From assembly GCF_002008315.2 (NCBI RefSeq), contig NZ_MVDG02000001.1, positions 1,364,001-1,428,000 on the forward strand: 64,000 nucleotides of DNA. The letters run 5' to 3'. The translations under genes were made by a program, and so were the position numbers. A model generated the notes under the pieces. That model did no database searches. It was not told the origin of the DNA and saw only the letters and a list, made by a program, of their open reading frames with translations. This document shows positions 40,171 to 49,493 of the stretch, piece after piece. The stretch comes from Arthrobacter sp. KBS0703 (GTDB lineage Bacteria > Actinomycetota > Actinomycetes > Actinomycetales > Micrococcaceae). Numbering within the stretch: position 1 is the first letter of the stretch; every line of letters begins with the position of its first letter.

Positions 40171-41832
40171 CTAGGTGCTCCTCGGAGCCAGCGTCAGCGT
40201 GGCGACGCTTTCCAGCCGGGGGTGCAGGTGGTCGCCGTCGTCCACCACGCCGGTCTGCCACCAGAGCTTCAGGCCCTCCGGCGCCACCTCGAGGCAGGCA
40301 AGGTTGTTGTAAAACCACGGGCCCTTGAGTCCGGACCAGCGGAAAGGCGGGTCCGGGACACGCGCCGAATGCGCGGCCAAGGAACCGATCGGCGCGGCCA
40401 GGCCATAGGACATGATGGCAGCGAAGGACCTCATGATCCGTGGCAGCGGGTTGCGGATGGGGGAGCAGACTGCCTGCACTATCCGGCTGCCCGCGGCACG
40501 CTCCACCTCCGAGACGAAGGAGTAGTGGACGTCACCGGAGAGGAAGGCGACGACTTCTGGTGCTGGGCCGCGTTTGCCGTCGGCGACCTCGGCCACCATG
40601 TCCGCTACCCTCCGGAAGCTCTTTTGGAAGGCACCCCAGTGTTCAAGGTCCAGCGCCTGCCGCAGCCTTTCGCCGGCACGGGCAGACAGTTTTCCCCAGG
40701 CGCCTTCAGAAACGGCCTCGTTCCAGGACTCCACATAGTGCAGGCCCATCGGCAGCAGGAACGGCAGGGACGTCGCAACCAGCAAGTGGCGGAAACCGCC
40801 TCGCACCCGGCTATCGAGCCAGGTCATTTCCGCCTCGTCAATCAGCGCGCGGTCTTCAGGGGCAAGGTTCCGGGCGGCGCGGGAGTCCACCACTATCAGT
40901 CGCGTGTCCCCGAAGTCACGGCAGTAGCTCCACCGGTAGGACGTCGGATCCCGGTTGGCCCGTTCGGCGAAGCTGTCCAGCGCTTCGCTCAGGTCAAGCT
41001 CGGTTTCGCCCGTGTGCCCGGCGATCTGCTGCCATAGAGCATCCTCCGAACGCTCCAGCGGCGACAGGTTCCCGAGATGCTGGTAGACCCAGTATGAGGC
41101 CAGCCCCGAAACAATCCGCTCACGCCACCACGACGTGGCTTCCATTTTCTTCCTCCAGCTGCGTGAGGCGTTCCAATCGTCGCGGATGTCGTGGTCGTCA
41201 AAGATCATGGCGCTGGGAAGGGTGGACAGCAGCCACCTGTTTGCCGGGTCCGACCAGGCCAGATTGTAGAGGTGGGCGTACTCCTCGTAGTCCTTGAGCT
41301 CCTTGCCCGGCGGCGCGTCGATGTCCCGGCGTGCGCTGATGAATTCCTGCATCTGCTCGCTGGTCAGGTCCGCGTACACCTGATCCCCGAGGAACGCCAG
41401 CAGATCCGGCCACGCCTGGGCACTGCCCGAGGCCATCCCGAGCGCGAATGCGCGGAGTGCGTCAACGCCGTGGGTCCGGTTGCCGGACGCATCGTGCGGG
41501 ACACTGGTGCGGCACGAGCCGTAGGCCATCCGGAGCGGCTTGCCGGGTTTCAGTGTCGGGATCACCGGCGGCGGGAACCCGGACGCAGGTTCCGGCCAGA
41601 CCTGCGTTCCGTCGATTTCAAGGGTGTAGGGCGTGACAGTTCCTGCCGCGAGTCCGTCCAGCGGCACCAGCGCGTAGTGGTGGCCGTGCACTGCGAAGGT
41701 GCGGGCCTCCCATTCCCTGCCCCCGGCACGCACCGCGACCCGGGCAGCTTCCAGGGTCTCCACCCAGATACTCGCCGAGGTTTCATCCACGTATCGCATC
41801 ATCGGGCCGAGCACCAGGAGCGAGGTCGTCAT
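40171..41832 (-). CDS. Alkaline phosphatase D (PhoD) family protein
   Basis: A 553-residue metallophosphatase. An N-terminal beta domain (about residues 1-95) precedes the PhoD core. Metal-binding motifs are AYGSCR, FLGDQVYAD, FDDHDIRDDWN and, near the end, FLSGDVHYSFVSEV. No signal peptide is visible, unlike secreted Tat-exported PhoD enzymes, so it may be a cytoplasmic phosphodiesterase of this superfamily. The start MTTSLLVLGPMMRY at 41832 is the family N-terminus. Confidence 0.9.
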   Translation of the reverse strand: MTTSLLVLGPMMRYVDETSASIWVETLEAARVAVRAGGREWEARTFAVHGHHYALVPLDGLAAGTVTPYTLEIDGTQVWPEPASGFPPPVIPTLKPGKPLRMAYGSCRTSVPHDASGNRTHGVDALRAFALGMASGSAQAWPDLLAFLGDQVYADLTSEQMQEFISARRDIDAPPGKELKDYEEYAHLYNLAWSDPANRWLLSTLPSAMIFDDHDIRDDWNASRSWRKKMEATSWWRERIVSGLASYWVYQHLGNLSPLERSEDALWQQIAGHTGETELDLSEALDSFAERANRDPTSYRWSYCRDFGDTRLIVVDSRAARNLAPEDRALIDEAEMTWLDSRVRGGFRHLLVATSLPFLLPMGLHYVESWNEAVSEGAWGKLSARAGERLRQALDLEHWGAFQKSFRRVADMVAEVADGKRGPAPEVVAFLSGDVHYSFVSEVERAAGSRIVQAVCSPIRNPLPRIMRSFAAIMSYGLAAPIGSLAAHSARVPDPPFRWSGLKGPWFYNNLACLEVAPEGLKLWWQTGVVDDGDHLHPRLESVATLTLAPRST

Positions 41833-41963
41833 GACTCAGTTGTACCTGCTGGGGCCGGGTGCGGCCATGGCTCGGCGGGAGTTTGTCATGGCGGGCACAT
41901 AGGGCTCTGGGCGGCCTCGTAACCAGATCCAAGGGAACGTTCAGGAACCCGCGGTATGACTGG

Positions 41964-42095
41964 ATGATGCGGGAGTACAAAGACAGCGAAGATTCGGCTC
42001 AGTCTCCCACCTGGTTGCCTTATCTCAAGTACGGGTCCATCATCCTTCTCGCCGCTTTCGCCGTCTGGATCCTCGTGGTGGCCCTTGCCCGGTAG
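41964..42095 (+). CDS. Small single-pass membrane protein
   Basis: A 43-residue peptide. A charged N-terminus (MMREYKDSEDSAQ) and a PTWLPYLKYG linker lead into one membrane helix (about residues 24-42) ending in Arg. No clear ribosome site is visible. An in-frame ATG at 41859 would give 78 residues. The function is unknown. It is supported only by composition and position. Confidence 0.42.
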   Translation: MMREYKDSEDSAQSPTWLPYLKYGSIILLAAFAVWILVVALAR

Positions 42096-42229
42096 CTCAA
42101 AGACTGCATCCGTTCGGGCAGCCACATCGTGCGCTGTGCGTTCGACGATCAGCACCCGTTGCTAGTCGCGCGCACGACGAAGCCGCTTTGCGCGGCAGCC
42201 GGAACAAGCCGCAGGCATAGGATGCCTGT

Positions 42230-42382
42230 ATGGGACTAATAATTGCGCTTCTGGTCATCTGGCTTGTTCTTTCGATCGTTGGCTTTGCCGTGAAGGGCCT
42301 GATTTGGCTGGCCATCATCGGCCTCATCTTGTTTGTCGCCACGGGCGTGTGGGGCTGGGTGAAGCGGAAGGCTAACGTTTGA
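42230..42382 (+). CDS. Small hydrophobic two-helix protein
   Basis: A 50-residue protein beginning MGLIIALLVIWLVLSIVGF, with two membrane helices joined by AVKGL, then a basic tail (GWVKRKANV). It resembles the short 'hydrophobic protein' family common in actinobacteria. The ATG is at 42230 and an intrinsic terminator lies 22 bases after the stop, which supports a real transcription unit. The function is unknown. Confidence 0.7.
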   Translation: MGLIIALLVIWLVLSIVGFAVKGLIWLAIIGLILFVATGVWGWVKRKANV

Positions 42383-42403
42383 TCCGCGACTTGGCCTGAC
42401 TTG

Positions 42404-42437
42404 GCGGCGGCTGCACCGAATTGGTGCCGGCCGCCGC
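42404..42437 (+). terminator. Intrinsic terminator after the small hydrophobic protein gene
   Basis: GGCGGCGGCTGCACC pairs with the GGTGC...GCCGCC side across a GAATT loop (about 14 pairs, one bulged C). TTTCGTTTTG follows directly. Confidence 0.75.
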
Positions 42438-42638
42438 TTTCGTTTTGTGTGGCCAACGACGGCGACCAGGGCCGGACTTTCTTGTTCGCCCGACAGCGCA
42501 GCCCAGGCAGGTTGGGTCTGCGCGCCGTTGCCAAGCTGGGTATATTGGCATTAGTGGCAGCGCTACGGCAGCCCCAAAGCGGGCGGCCTCTAAGAAGTAA
42601 CTCTCAGTACCTGTGAATGTTTGGGAAGCGAGGGCCAG

Positions 42639-44174
42639 ATGTCTCACGCCATTCCGCCCGGGGCCAGCAGGCGTCTGTACAACGAAGACCTGGCACCTGC
42701 CGAGCATCGCACGTGGGGCTTCTACTCGCTGTTTGCGATGTGGATGTCGGACATTCATTCGCTCGGTGGTTATACCTTTGCCGCTGGCCTCTTCGCGTTG
42801 GGCCTGGGTGCATGGCAGGTGTTCCTTGCTTTGGTGGCGGGAATTGTCATCGTCTTCTTCCTGATGAACTTCTCCGGATACGCCGGCCAGAAGACCGGCG
42901 TTCCCTACCCGGTGCTCGCCCGGGTTTCGTTTGGAACATTCGGCGCGAACCTGCCGGCCCTGATTCGTGCGCTCGTGGCGATCGCCTGGTATGGCATCCA
43001 GACGTGGCTGGCCTCTCGCGCCGTCATCATCATCCCGTTGAAGATCTGGCCCGGACTGCAGGGTCTGACGGAGAACAACTTCCTTGGTGAGTCCACGCTG
43101 GGCTGGCTGGCGTTTGTGTTGATGTGGTCGCTCCAGCTTCTTTTGCTGCGAAACGGCATGGAGACCATCCGGAGGTTCCAGGACTGGGCCGGTCCTGCCG
43201 TCTGGGTGGTGATGGGCCTGTTGGTCGTCTATATCCTGATCAACGCGGGCTGGAATATTTCCCTCGATCTGCCCGGGGGAAACGCTCAGTGGGGGGCAGC
43301 ACATGCCTTCCTTGCCGCCGTCGCGCTGACGGTGACCTACTTCTCCACACTGATGCTGAACTTCTGCGATTTCTCCCGGTTCGCGCCGTCCCGCAAGGCA
43401 GTCCGCACCGCGAACCTGTGGGGGCTGCCGGTGAACTTCATCGCCTTCTCCGTGGTCTCAGTCGTCGTCACCGCCGGAACGTTCAAGGTCTACGGGGAAC
43501 ACATCTACGACCCGGTTGAGATCGTCGGGCGGATCGACAGCATCTGGGCTCTGCTGCTCGGGGCCGTCACCTTCGCTGTCGCAACGCTGGGAATCAATGT
43601 CGTGGCAAACTTCGTCTCGCCGGCCTATGACCTCGCGAACGCCTGGCCCTCGAGAATTGATTTCAAGCGCGGCGGCCTGATAGCGGCAATGATCGCGCTG
43701 GTCATTACGCCCTGGAATCTGTTCAACAGCCCGGTCGTGATCAGCCTTTTCCTCGGCGGGCTCGGCGCGTTGCTCGGGCCGCTTTTCGGGATCATCATGG
43801 TCGACTATTACGTGCTCCGCCAGCAGCACGTGCTGGTTCGGGACCTGTTCAGGGAAGAGGGGTACTACACGTATACGGGTGGCTGGAACCGGAAAGCGGT
43901 CATCTCCTTCCTTGTCTCGGCGGTCCCGGCAGTGGTTGTCGCTCTCGTTCCCGTATTCGGTGCACTGTCGGCCTTCTCCTGGTTCATCGGAGCCATCGCG
44001 GCGGCCGCAGTGCATTACTTCATTTCGCGCCATGACACGAGCCTGGCCGAATCGATCGCCGCCGCGGCCGCTGAAGAAACGGAGCCGGAAGCTGCTTGGA
44101 CACAGATTCCCTTTAGTGCGAAAGCGTCGACCGGGCGGACCGCCATCCACGGCGGCACCGCGCGAAAGAAATAG
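42639..44174 (+). CDS. NCS1 family nucleobase/cation symporter
   Basis: A 511-residue transporter with about 12 membrane helices. RLYNEDLAPAEHRTWGFYSL at the N-terminus and FSGYAGQKTGVPYPVLARVSFG are characteristic of NCS1 permeases for purines, pyrimidines, hydantoins or allantoin. IDFKRGGLIAAMIALVITPWN lies late in the protein. The substrate cannot be assigned. ATG at 42639 follows a GCGAGGG site. The gene is followed after 15 bases by a broken aminotransferase that may once have used the imported compound. Confidence 0.92.
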   Translation: MSHAIPPGASRRLYNEDLAPAEHRTWGFYSLFAMWMSDIHSLGGYTFAAGLFALGLGAWQVFLALVAGIVIVFFLMNFSGYAGQKTGVPYPVLARVSFGTFGANLPALIRALVAIAWYGIQTWLASRAVIIIPLKIWPGLQGLTENNFLGESTLGWLAFVLMWSLQLLLLRNGMETIRRFQDWAGPAVWVVMGLLVVYILINAGWNISLDLPGGNAQWGAAHAFLAAVALTVTYFSTLMLNFCDFSRFAPSRKAVRTANLWGLPVNFIAFSVVSVVVTAGTFKVYGEHIYDPVEIVGRIDSIWALLLGAVTFAVATLGINVVANFVSPAYDLANAWPSRIDFKRGGLIAAMIALVITPWNLFNSPVVISLFLGGLGALLGPLFGIIMVDYYVLRQQHVLVRDLFREEGYYTYTGGWNRKAVISFLVSAVPAVVVALVPVFGALSAFSWFIGAIAAAAVHYFISRHDTSLAESIAAAAAEETEPEAAWTQIPFSAKASTGRTAIHGGTARKK

Positions 44175-44189
44175 GCTTCGGCTGTTGCG

Positions 44190-45013
44190 ATGACAGGGGG
44201 TGGCGCAGCAGTGCATGCCGTTGATATCCGTCGGCTATTCCCCGGACTCCACGACATCATTTATCTCAATACGGCCAGCATCAATGTTGGCCGCGCCCCG
44301 GCCCGAGCAGCCTATGAGTTGGCGGTCGAACGCTGGTCTGCTGGCCGGTTTGACTGGACAGAGGCGGAACAGGCGGGGGAGGACTCCCGGGCCATTTTTG
44401 CCGAGATTGTTGGCGCCAGGGCCGGCGAGATTGCCATCGTTCCTGCCGTGAGTACTGCTGCGGGAATTATTGCCGCTAACCTGCCGTCAGCGAAGTTCGG
44501 TGAGAACATCGTCGTCGCAGAGAATGAGTTCGCCTCGAACTGCTTTCCCTGGCTCCTGCCTCGAGAACGCGGTTACGAAGTGCGCACGGTGGCGCCCGGC
44601 GGAGATGGCGTGTCGGTGCAGGAGGTTCGTCAGGCGGTCGACGGCGGGACCCGCCCGATCGCGGTAAGTGCCGTTCATTCGGCCAACGGCTATCGAGCTG
44701 ACCTGGCGGCCATTGGCCGGGTTGCTGCCGGGTCTGGAGCATGGTTCTTCGTCGACGCTTGCCAGGCGGCCGGGGCCGTGCCGCTAGACGTTGTGCGCGA
44801 CGGCGTCGATTTCCTCTCGACATGTCGATGGCGTGGTTTCCCGCCATGGCACCACCGTCTCCGTCCGGGTCAGACGCCGATGCGGTCCTGGCGCGGCTCC
44901 GCCAGGCAAACGTGGTGGTCTCGGTCCGCGCCGGCAGAATACGGCTGGCAGTACATTTCTACAACCTGGATGAAGAAATCGATCGCGTCGCCGAGCTCAT
45001 CGGACACCCGTGA
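44190..45013 (+). pseudogene. Class V aminotransferase, internally deleted and frameshifted
   Basis: The first 210 residues read well as a PLP-dependent class V aminotransferase or cysteine-desulfurase-like enzyme: YLNTASINVGRAPARAAYEL, SAVHSANGYRADLAAIG and FFVDACQAAGAVPLDVV. Right after DFLSTC (about 44820) the frame is lost. The part with the PLP-binding lysine, expected directly after this point, is missing. The C-terminal end then appears in other frames (RHGTTVSVR, then SDADAVLARLRQANVVVSVR through LDEEIDRVAELIGHP, stop at 45013). It cannot encode an active enzyme. It follows the NCS1 permease by 15 bases. Confidence 0.8.
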
Positions 45014-45257
45014 ATTGACCGTAAACCGGCATGACCACGGGTGTCGGCGTAGATCCACTCGTGGTGGGAGCGCCATTGCCTGTCGACCCGAGTTGGCCCC
45101 ACTTACAGCTATGCGGCCATCTTCCGTTCCCGTGCCCTTGAGCGTCTGATCGCTCCAGGGATAGCATTGCCGGCACGGGCCTCGGTGGCCCACCTGTACA
45201 CGTGGTGCCGGTCAGGGACTTGCGGGGGGCGACGTCGATCAGATCGAGGAGACGGCG

Positions 45258-45893
45258 ATGGTGGAGACATCTGCAGAGGCGGCATCAGCGGAGCTGATGG
45301 TCGGCCTGATCATCTCCCTGGACGGGTACGCCTCGGCCGAGGGATGGCCCGGCTGGTGGGGCCTGGAGGGGCCGGAATACCTGGGGTGGCTCGAGCAGGA
45401 GGGGGAGAAGGGCTACACCTTCCTTCTCGGGGCGAACACGTATCGGGTGATGTCCAGCATGTCAGAGGATGCAGCGTCCGGCGGCTCGGGATTCTCCGAG
45501 AATGAGGGGGCTAGTCTGACCGGCCTTGCCGCCGTGCCCAAGGTCGTCTTCTCCTCCACGCTGCAGGCGCCTCTGACTTGGCCGAACTCGGAGTTGGTCA
45601 CCGGGGACGCGGTCGAAGCCGTGACGGAATTGAAACGGACCCGGACGGGACCCTTGAGCACCCTCGGCAGCCTCAGCCTCTGCCGGTCGCTGCTGACCGC
45701 CGGCCTCGTGGACAGGTTCCGGCTGGTCGTCTTCCCGGTGATCACCGGCCGCACCGGGCGGGAGCGGATCTATGACGGCTATCCGGACGTCTCGCTCGAC
45801 ATGGTGGACAGCAGGACCTTCGACGGCCGGCTCCAGCTGCTCGAGTACGTCCCCACCGTGCTCAGCGGCCCGCCGGGCAGCGGTCCTACCTGA
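45258..45893 (+). CDS. Dihydrofolate reductase family protein (RibD C-terminal domain), copy 1
   Basis: A 211-residue protein of the RibD_C/YwjB-like fold. LMVGLIISLDGYASAEGWP opens the domain and FLLGANTYRVM is the nucleotide-binding strand-helix. PLSTLGSLSLCRSLLTAGLVDRFRLVVFPVITG carries the C-terminal signature. These proteins are NADPH-dependent reductase relatives of mostly unknown substrate. The ATG at 45258 has a GGAG site upstream. It is the only fully intact member of a three-gene group. Confidence 0.85.
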   Translation: MVETSAEAASAELMVGLIISLDGYASAEGWPGWWGLEGPEYLGWLEQEGEKGYTFLLGANTYRVMSSMSEDAASGGSGFSENEGASLTGLAAVPKVVFSSTLQAPLTWPNSELVTGDAVEAVTELKRTRTGPLSTLGSLSLCRSLLTAGLVDRFRLVVFPVITGRTGRERIYDGYPDVSLDMVDSRTFDGRLQLLEYVPTVLSGPPGSGPT

Positions 45894-46017
45894 GTCCATC
45901 CGTGCGGAATCCCTCGCACCCCACGTACACGTGACGCGACGCTAACCGGTTGACCAACAACTGCGCGTGTGCTTGTTTATACCCGTAGCGCAGATCCAGA
46001 AGGGGTGTCACCACGAC

Positions 46018-46643
46018 ATGAGGTTGACGACGACGACTAACGTCTCGGTGGACGGCGTGATGCAAGGGTTGGGCGGATCTGACGAAGATCGCAGCGGCGG
46101 TTTCGAGCGCGGCGGATGGGCCATACCCCTTCTCGATAGTGAAACCGGGGACTATCTCAACCAGGTCTACGGCGGTGCGGCCGCGTTCCTCTTCGGCAGG
46201 CGGACGTACGAGATCTTCGCCGGCTACTGGGGAGCGATGATCGATCCGAGCACGAGCCCGATCGCCGCAGCACTGAACAGCCGGCCCAAGTACGTGGCAT
46301 CGACCAGCCTCACCGACCCGCAGTGGGCGGGCACGAGTGTGCTGACCGGCGACGTCGCCGCTGCCGTCCGTGACCGAAGGCGCAGCAGGACGGCGAACTG
46401 CTGGTGCCCGGCAGCGGTGCCCTCGTCCGGTGGCTGCTTGCCAACGACCTGGTCGACCAGCTCGACCTGATCACCTATCCCGTCGTCGTCGGCCAGGGCA
46501 GGCGGCTGTTCCCCGAAACGGGTCCGGACGTCGCGCTCGATCTGGTCAACTCGCGGACCACTGCGCGGGGCATCACCATCCAGGCTTATCGGCCTCTTGG
46601 GCGCCCGGAGTACGCAACGTCCTCGGCTGACCCGAACGCATGA
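46018..46643 (+). pseudogene. Dihydrofolate reductase family protein, copy 2, frameshifted
   Basis: Two frames together give one family member of about 208 residues. The first runs from ATG at 46018 (MRLTTTTNVSVDGVMQG, FLFGRRTYEIFAGYWG) to VAAAVRD. A single-base loss at about 46371-46380 shifts it; the second frame continues ELLVPGSGALVRWLLANDLVDQ to the stop at 46643. The likely ancestral codon is CTG, now CG. The ribosome site AAGGGG is intact. It is a recent inactivation or a sequencing error. Confidence 0.75.
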
Positions 46644-46960
46644 CCTAGCTGCGCGACCGATGCCGAAGCCGATGCCTACGACCGAACGGTTCGAGGATGG
46701 GTACTACTCGTGATTGGCCGCGCGCAGACAGAAGCAAGAAGCTGACCGCTAGGTGGGGGAGCGGGCGCGGCTGCTCGGGCAGGAATCGCCGAGCACCTTC
46801 ACCCGTCCAGCCCGGCGAGCGGGGTCACCCGTTCGCCCTGGACAGAATGCCTCGCCCTTGGGGACTGAGGATTCTTGCCGGTGACGAACACCGCGCCGGC
46901 CCGGACCAGCGCTACTGAGACAGGCGTCGCTGACCGCGTGCCCATGGGCTAAGTGGCGCC
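46644..46960. other. Gap between dihydrofolate-reductase-like copies 2 and 3
   Basis: About 317 bases with no supported gene, hairpin or repeat. Short open frames here lack codon structure and family features. It may be decayed coding DNA. Confidence 0.5.
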
Positions 46961-47515
46961 ATGCGAAAACTCATAGTCCAGCAGTGGGTTACCGTCAACA
47001 ACATAGCCGCCGAGGAAGACGGCGGCCTCAGCTTCGTGTCGGGGGAGCCCTTGTCCGAAACGGACACCAGTGCGTTCAAGGCGAACGTGATGGGGTTCAT
47101 CGACTCCGTCGACACGATGATTCTGGGCGCGAATACCTACAATCAGAACAAGGACTACTGGCCGTACGCCGATGAGCAGGGCGAGTACGGCGAGAAGCTC
47201 AACAACCTCACCAAGTTCGTCGCCTCGTCGAAGCTGGATGACGCGCCTTGGGGTGACTTTCCCGCCGCGACCGTGACGCGCGACCCGGTCGCCACCATTC
47301 GGGAGCTTAAGGAGCAGGGCGGCAAGGACATCTGGCTGTGGGGGAGCCTGAGGCTCATGTATTTCCTCATGGACGCCGGCGTCGTCGACGAAGTCCGGAT
47401 GCTGGTCTGCCCGGCGTCACCGGGAATTCCACACTCTCGATTCTTCCCGGATCGTCGAGTGCCCCGCGTCAGCGCATCCCTCCGGATCAAGCGGATGGCA
47501 CGACCTCGCACATAG
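46961..47515 (+). CDS. Dihydrofolate reductase family protein, copy 3, abnormal C-terminus
   Basis: A 184-residue frame. The first 150 residues are a good family member: LIVQQWVTVNNIAAEEDGG, MILGANTYNQNKDYWPYA, KDIWLWGSLRLMYFLMDAGVVDEVRMLVCP. After CPAS the expected GKG-type strand and final beta-strands are replaced by a basic, low-quality tail (RVSASLRIKRMARPRT). The C-terminus is therefore probably out of frame or lost, and activity is doubtful. It is not a close copy of the other two, so this is a cluster rather than a recent duplication. Confidence 0.65.
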   Translation: MRKLIVQQWVTVNNIAAEEDGGLSFVSGEPLSETDTSAFKANVMGFIDSVDTMILGANTYNQNKDYWPYADEQGEYGEKLNNLTKFVASSKLDDAPWGDFPAATVTRDPVATIRELKEQGGKDIWLWGSLRLMYFLMDAGVVDEVRMLVCPASPGIPHSRFFPDRRVPRVSASLRIKRMARPRT

Positions 47516-47787
47516 AGTGATTCCTACTGGTGACCCGGAGTATTGGCGGAGGCGGTGATACTTCATCAGATGCAATCGTCGCTATTCAACTTGACATAAT
47601 GTAGATTATCGGCGTTTGAGGCACGGGAGTAGAAGTAGCTGCAAGAACTCCCGTCCACTGAGGAATTCATCGAACGACACTCGACTCTGCCGCGGCCTAT
47701 GCCGGCTACGTAGCTGCTGTCAGCGAGGTCTGCCGGGGCCGCTAAGCCAGCATGCCAAGGGCTTGAAGCACCTGAGAGACTTTCATC

Positions 47788-48114
47788 ATGACCATCGACA
47801 TCAAAGCCATGCTCCATCGGGTCGTAGCTGAGGTGTTCGACGAGAACTTCGCCCTGGCGAACGTCAGCTCAAGCGATGATTCCTGGCTCCATGGCGTCCA
47901 TGTGAGCAACTGCTCCGACAAGGACCGCACAGCAATTATCCGAGCCAGCTGCGGGTGGATGGACGCCCATGTCCCTGAGCTGAACGTCCAGACCATCCTT
48001 TTCGACGAAGACGACGTGGAGGCGGAGAAAGAAGCCGAGTTTCGAAGGCTCTGCTTCGTAATGCGTGCCTACCTTCAAGGGGAAGGGTGCGAATGGACAA
48101 CTCCTGGCCAATGA
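47788..48114 (+). CDS. Hypothetical protein
   Basis: A 108-residue acidic protein, not recognised. MTIDIKAMLHRVVAEVFDEN starts it, two Cys residues follow (NCSDKD and ASCGWMD), and DEDDVEAEKEAEFRRLC is a charged helix. No membrane segment or signal peptide is visible. The region is less GC-rich than its surroundings, which suggests acquired DNA. The ribosome site is weak. It could be a remnant of a mobile or defence-type locus, but nothing in the sequence proves it. Confidence 0.5.
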   Translation: MTIDIKAMLHRVVAEVFDENFALANVSSSDDSWLHGVHVSNCSDKDRTAIIRASCGWMDAHVPELNVQTILFDEDDVEAEKEAEFRRLCFVMRAYLQGEGCEWTTPGQ

Positions 48115-48231
48115 ATGCCTGCGCACGCCAGTTAAAGTACGAGAGTCACAGTGGCCACGAGAACGCCATCTTGCCGAAACGCTTCGACTAACACCGTCCG
48201 ATGAATTCCTGCGCATGACAGTTAAGTACGA
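48111..48231. repeat. Imperfect direct repeat
   Basis: Two copies of about 31 bases, at 48111-48143 and 48201-48231, share ATGAAT-CCTGCGCA and CAGTTAA-GTACGA cores and lie 90 bases apart. The first overlaps the end of the hypothetical gene. They could be a duplicated regulatory or recombination site, or a partial tandem duplication. Confidence 0.55.
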
Positions 48232-48513
48232 CGAGCTCACCGTCCTGCGCGCCACCGCCGCCATCGTGGTTAAAAGGGCCGAGTGCAAATCGTTCGTGAT
48301 CAGATTTTCGGAAAGATTTTCCCTGATCCAGCGCATTACCGGCCGTCCGACGAAGTGCCGTACAGACTAAGCAGGCTCTTGCCTTGCAGCTTCTGATGGC
48401 CCCCGGATACATGCCTATGTGTAAGCGCAATTGCTGCGTCCCACATCAACACGTCCTCTGCCGTTTAGCCTGCCGCCCACTGTCGGGTTAATAAGGGCGT
48501 GCGAGCATTCCGG
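48115..48513. other. Gap after the hypothetical gene
   Basis: About 400 bases that are less GC-rich than the rest. A plus-strand frame at 48065-48370 is open but has no recognisable features. Apart from the direct repeat, nothing is supported. Confidence 0.5.
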
Positions 48514-48918
48514 CTACGACCCGGATCCACCCAGGTATGCGTCCTTAACTACAGACGGCGTTGCGCCCTGGAGGACCCAGCGGTTGCCATCCGGATCACC
48601 GAAGTAGGCAAACTGCACTCCGCCCATGTCCTGGATCTCGCTGATATCGGCACCGCGCCTCACGAGCTCGGCGCGTACAGCGCCCAGGTCGGGTACGACG
48701 AGCTGCAGTCCCTCAAGGGTGCCCGGCGTCATGCTGGTCATTCCCGTGCCGATCACGATGGAGGCAGCCGAACCTGGCGGAGTGAGCTGCACCACCCTCA
48801 TTCCGGGGATGTGCTCAACGTCGTGATCGAGCACAAAGCCCAGCTTCTCGGTATAGAACGATTTCGACGCGTCGACATCGGCCACCGGTACCTGAACAAC
48901 TTCAAGGCGCATCTCCAT
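48514..48918 (-). CDS. VOC family protein
   Basis: A 134-residue glyoxalase-fold protein. MRLEVVQVPVADVDASKSFY is the typical N-terminus, and QFAYFGDPDGNRWVLQG carries the C-terminal motif with Asn/Trp. It resembles actinobacterial extradiol-dioxygenase-like VOC proteins of unknown substrate. ATG at 48918 (MEMRLEV) is taken, with ATG at 48912 as alternative. The upstream extension lacks family character. Confidence 0.87.
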   Translation of the reverse strand: MEMRLEVVQVPVADVDASKSFYTEKLGFVLDHDVEHIPGMRVVQLTPPGSAASIVIGTGMTSMTPGTLEGLQLVVPDLGAVRAELVRRGADISEIQDMGGVQFAYFGDPDGNRWVLQGATPSVVKDAYLGGSGS

Positions 48919-49311
48919 GCGTCTCACAGTACCGTCCGCCCGGGACGCAGCTGCGTTCGGCACGACTGCTGGAATTGACGAAACCCCCACTGTCCCCTCC
49001 ATTGGCGAAGCTCCGGTCAGGTGGTCGACCGAAGGTTCGGCCATTGTGCCCGGCTAAACCTGAGGGCTTGCTGAGAAGGCGGGCAGCGGGTCGAAGCCCC
49101 ATCGAAAACGGAAGTGATCCCGCTCCCCCGGCCATGCCACGACCCCGGCATCCCGGCGAAATGAGGAACGGCATCCGCCGCCGAAGCACTCCGTTGGGCC
49201 GGGCAATGGCGGCCGGGCATTTTCCCTCCGAGTTCTGAGGGAAATCTCAGGAATGGCTTTTAGTGTGGCGTCAGGCCCCCGAGTTATCGGCTTGGCGGGC
49301 CTGCCGCTAGG

Positions 49312-49348
49312 AAAGCCCCCGCAACGCCTCGAAGGCGCCGGGGGCTTT
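49312..49348. terminator. Terminator-like hairpin upstream of the peroxidase gene
   Basis: AAAGCCCCCG and CGGGGGCTTT enclose an inner CGCCT-CGA-AGGCG stem, followed by TTTTC. It is a strong intrinsic terminator in form, but no gene upstream on the plus strand needs it. It could end an unseen small RNA or act as an attenuator. Confidence 0.65.
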
Positions 49349-49493
49349 TCTTGTGCCGCCACTGAGCCTCCACGCCAGCCCCGAGATCGTGAACCAAGCC
49401 GGCCGGCTGCCGGCCACTGAACGGGTCTTGATCCGACGTCGGCCTGTTCCACCGAGGGCTGGATCGTGCCACCTTGTAGTTGCCTTGGGTAAC

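Noticed and set aside
45014..45257. Possible insertion-sequence remnant between the aminotransferase and the dihydrofolate-reductase-like genes
   Set aside because: No inverted repeats, transposase fragment or target duplication could be recognised.
48065..48370. Plus-strand frame of about 100 residues after the hypothetical gene
   Set aside because: It overlaps that gene, contains the direct repeat, and shows no recognisable motif or ribosome site.
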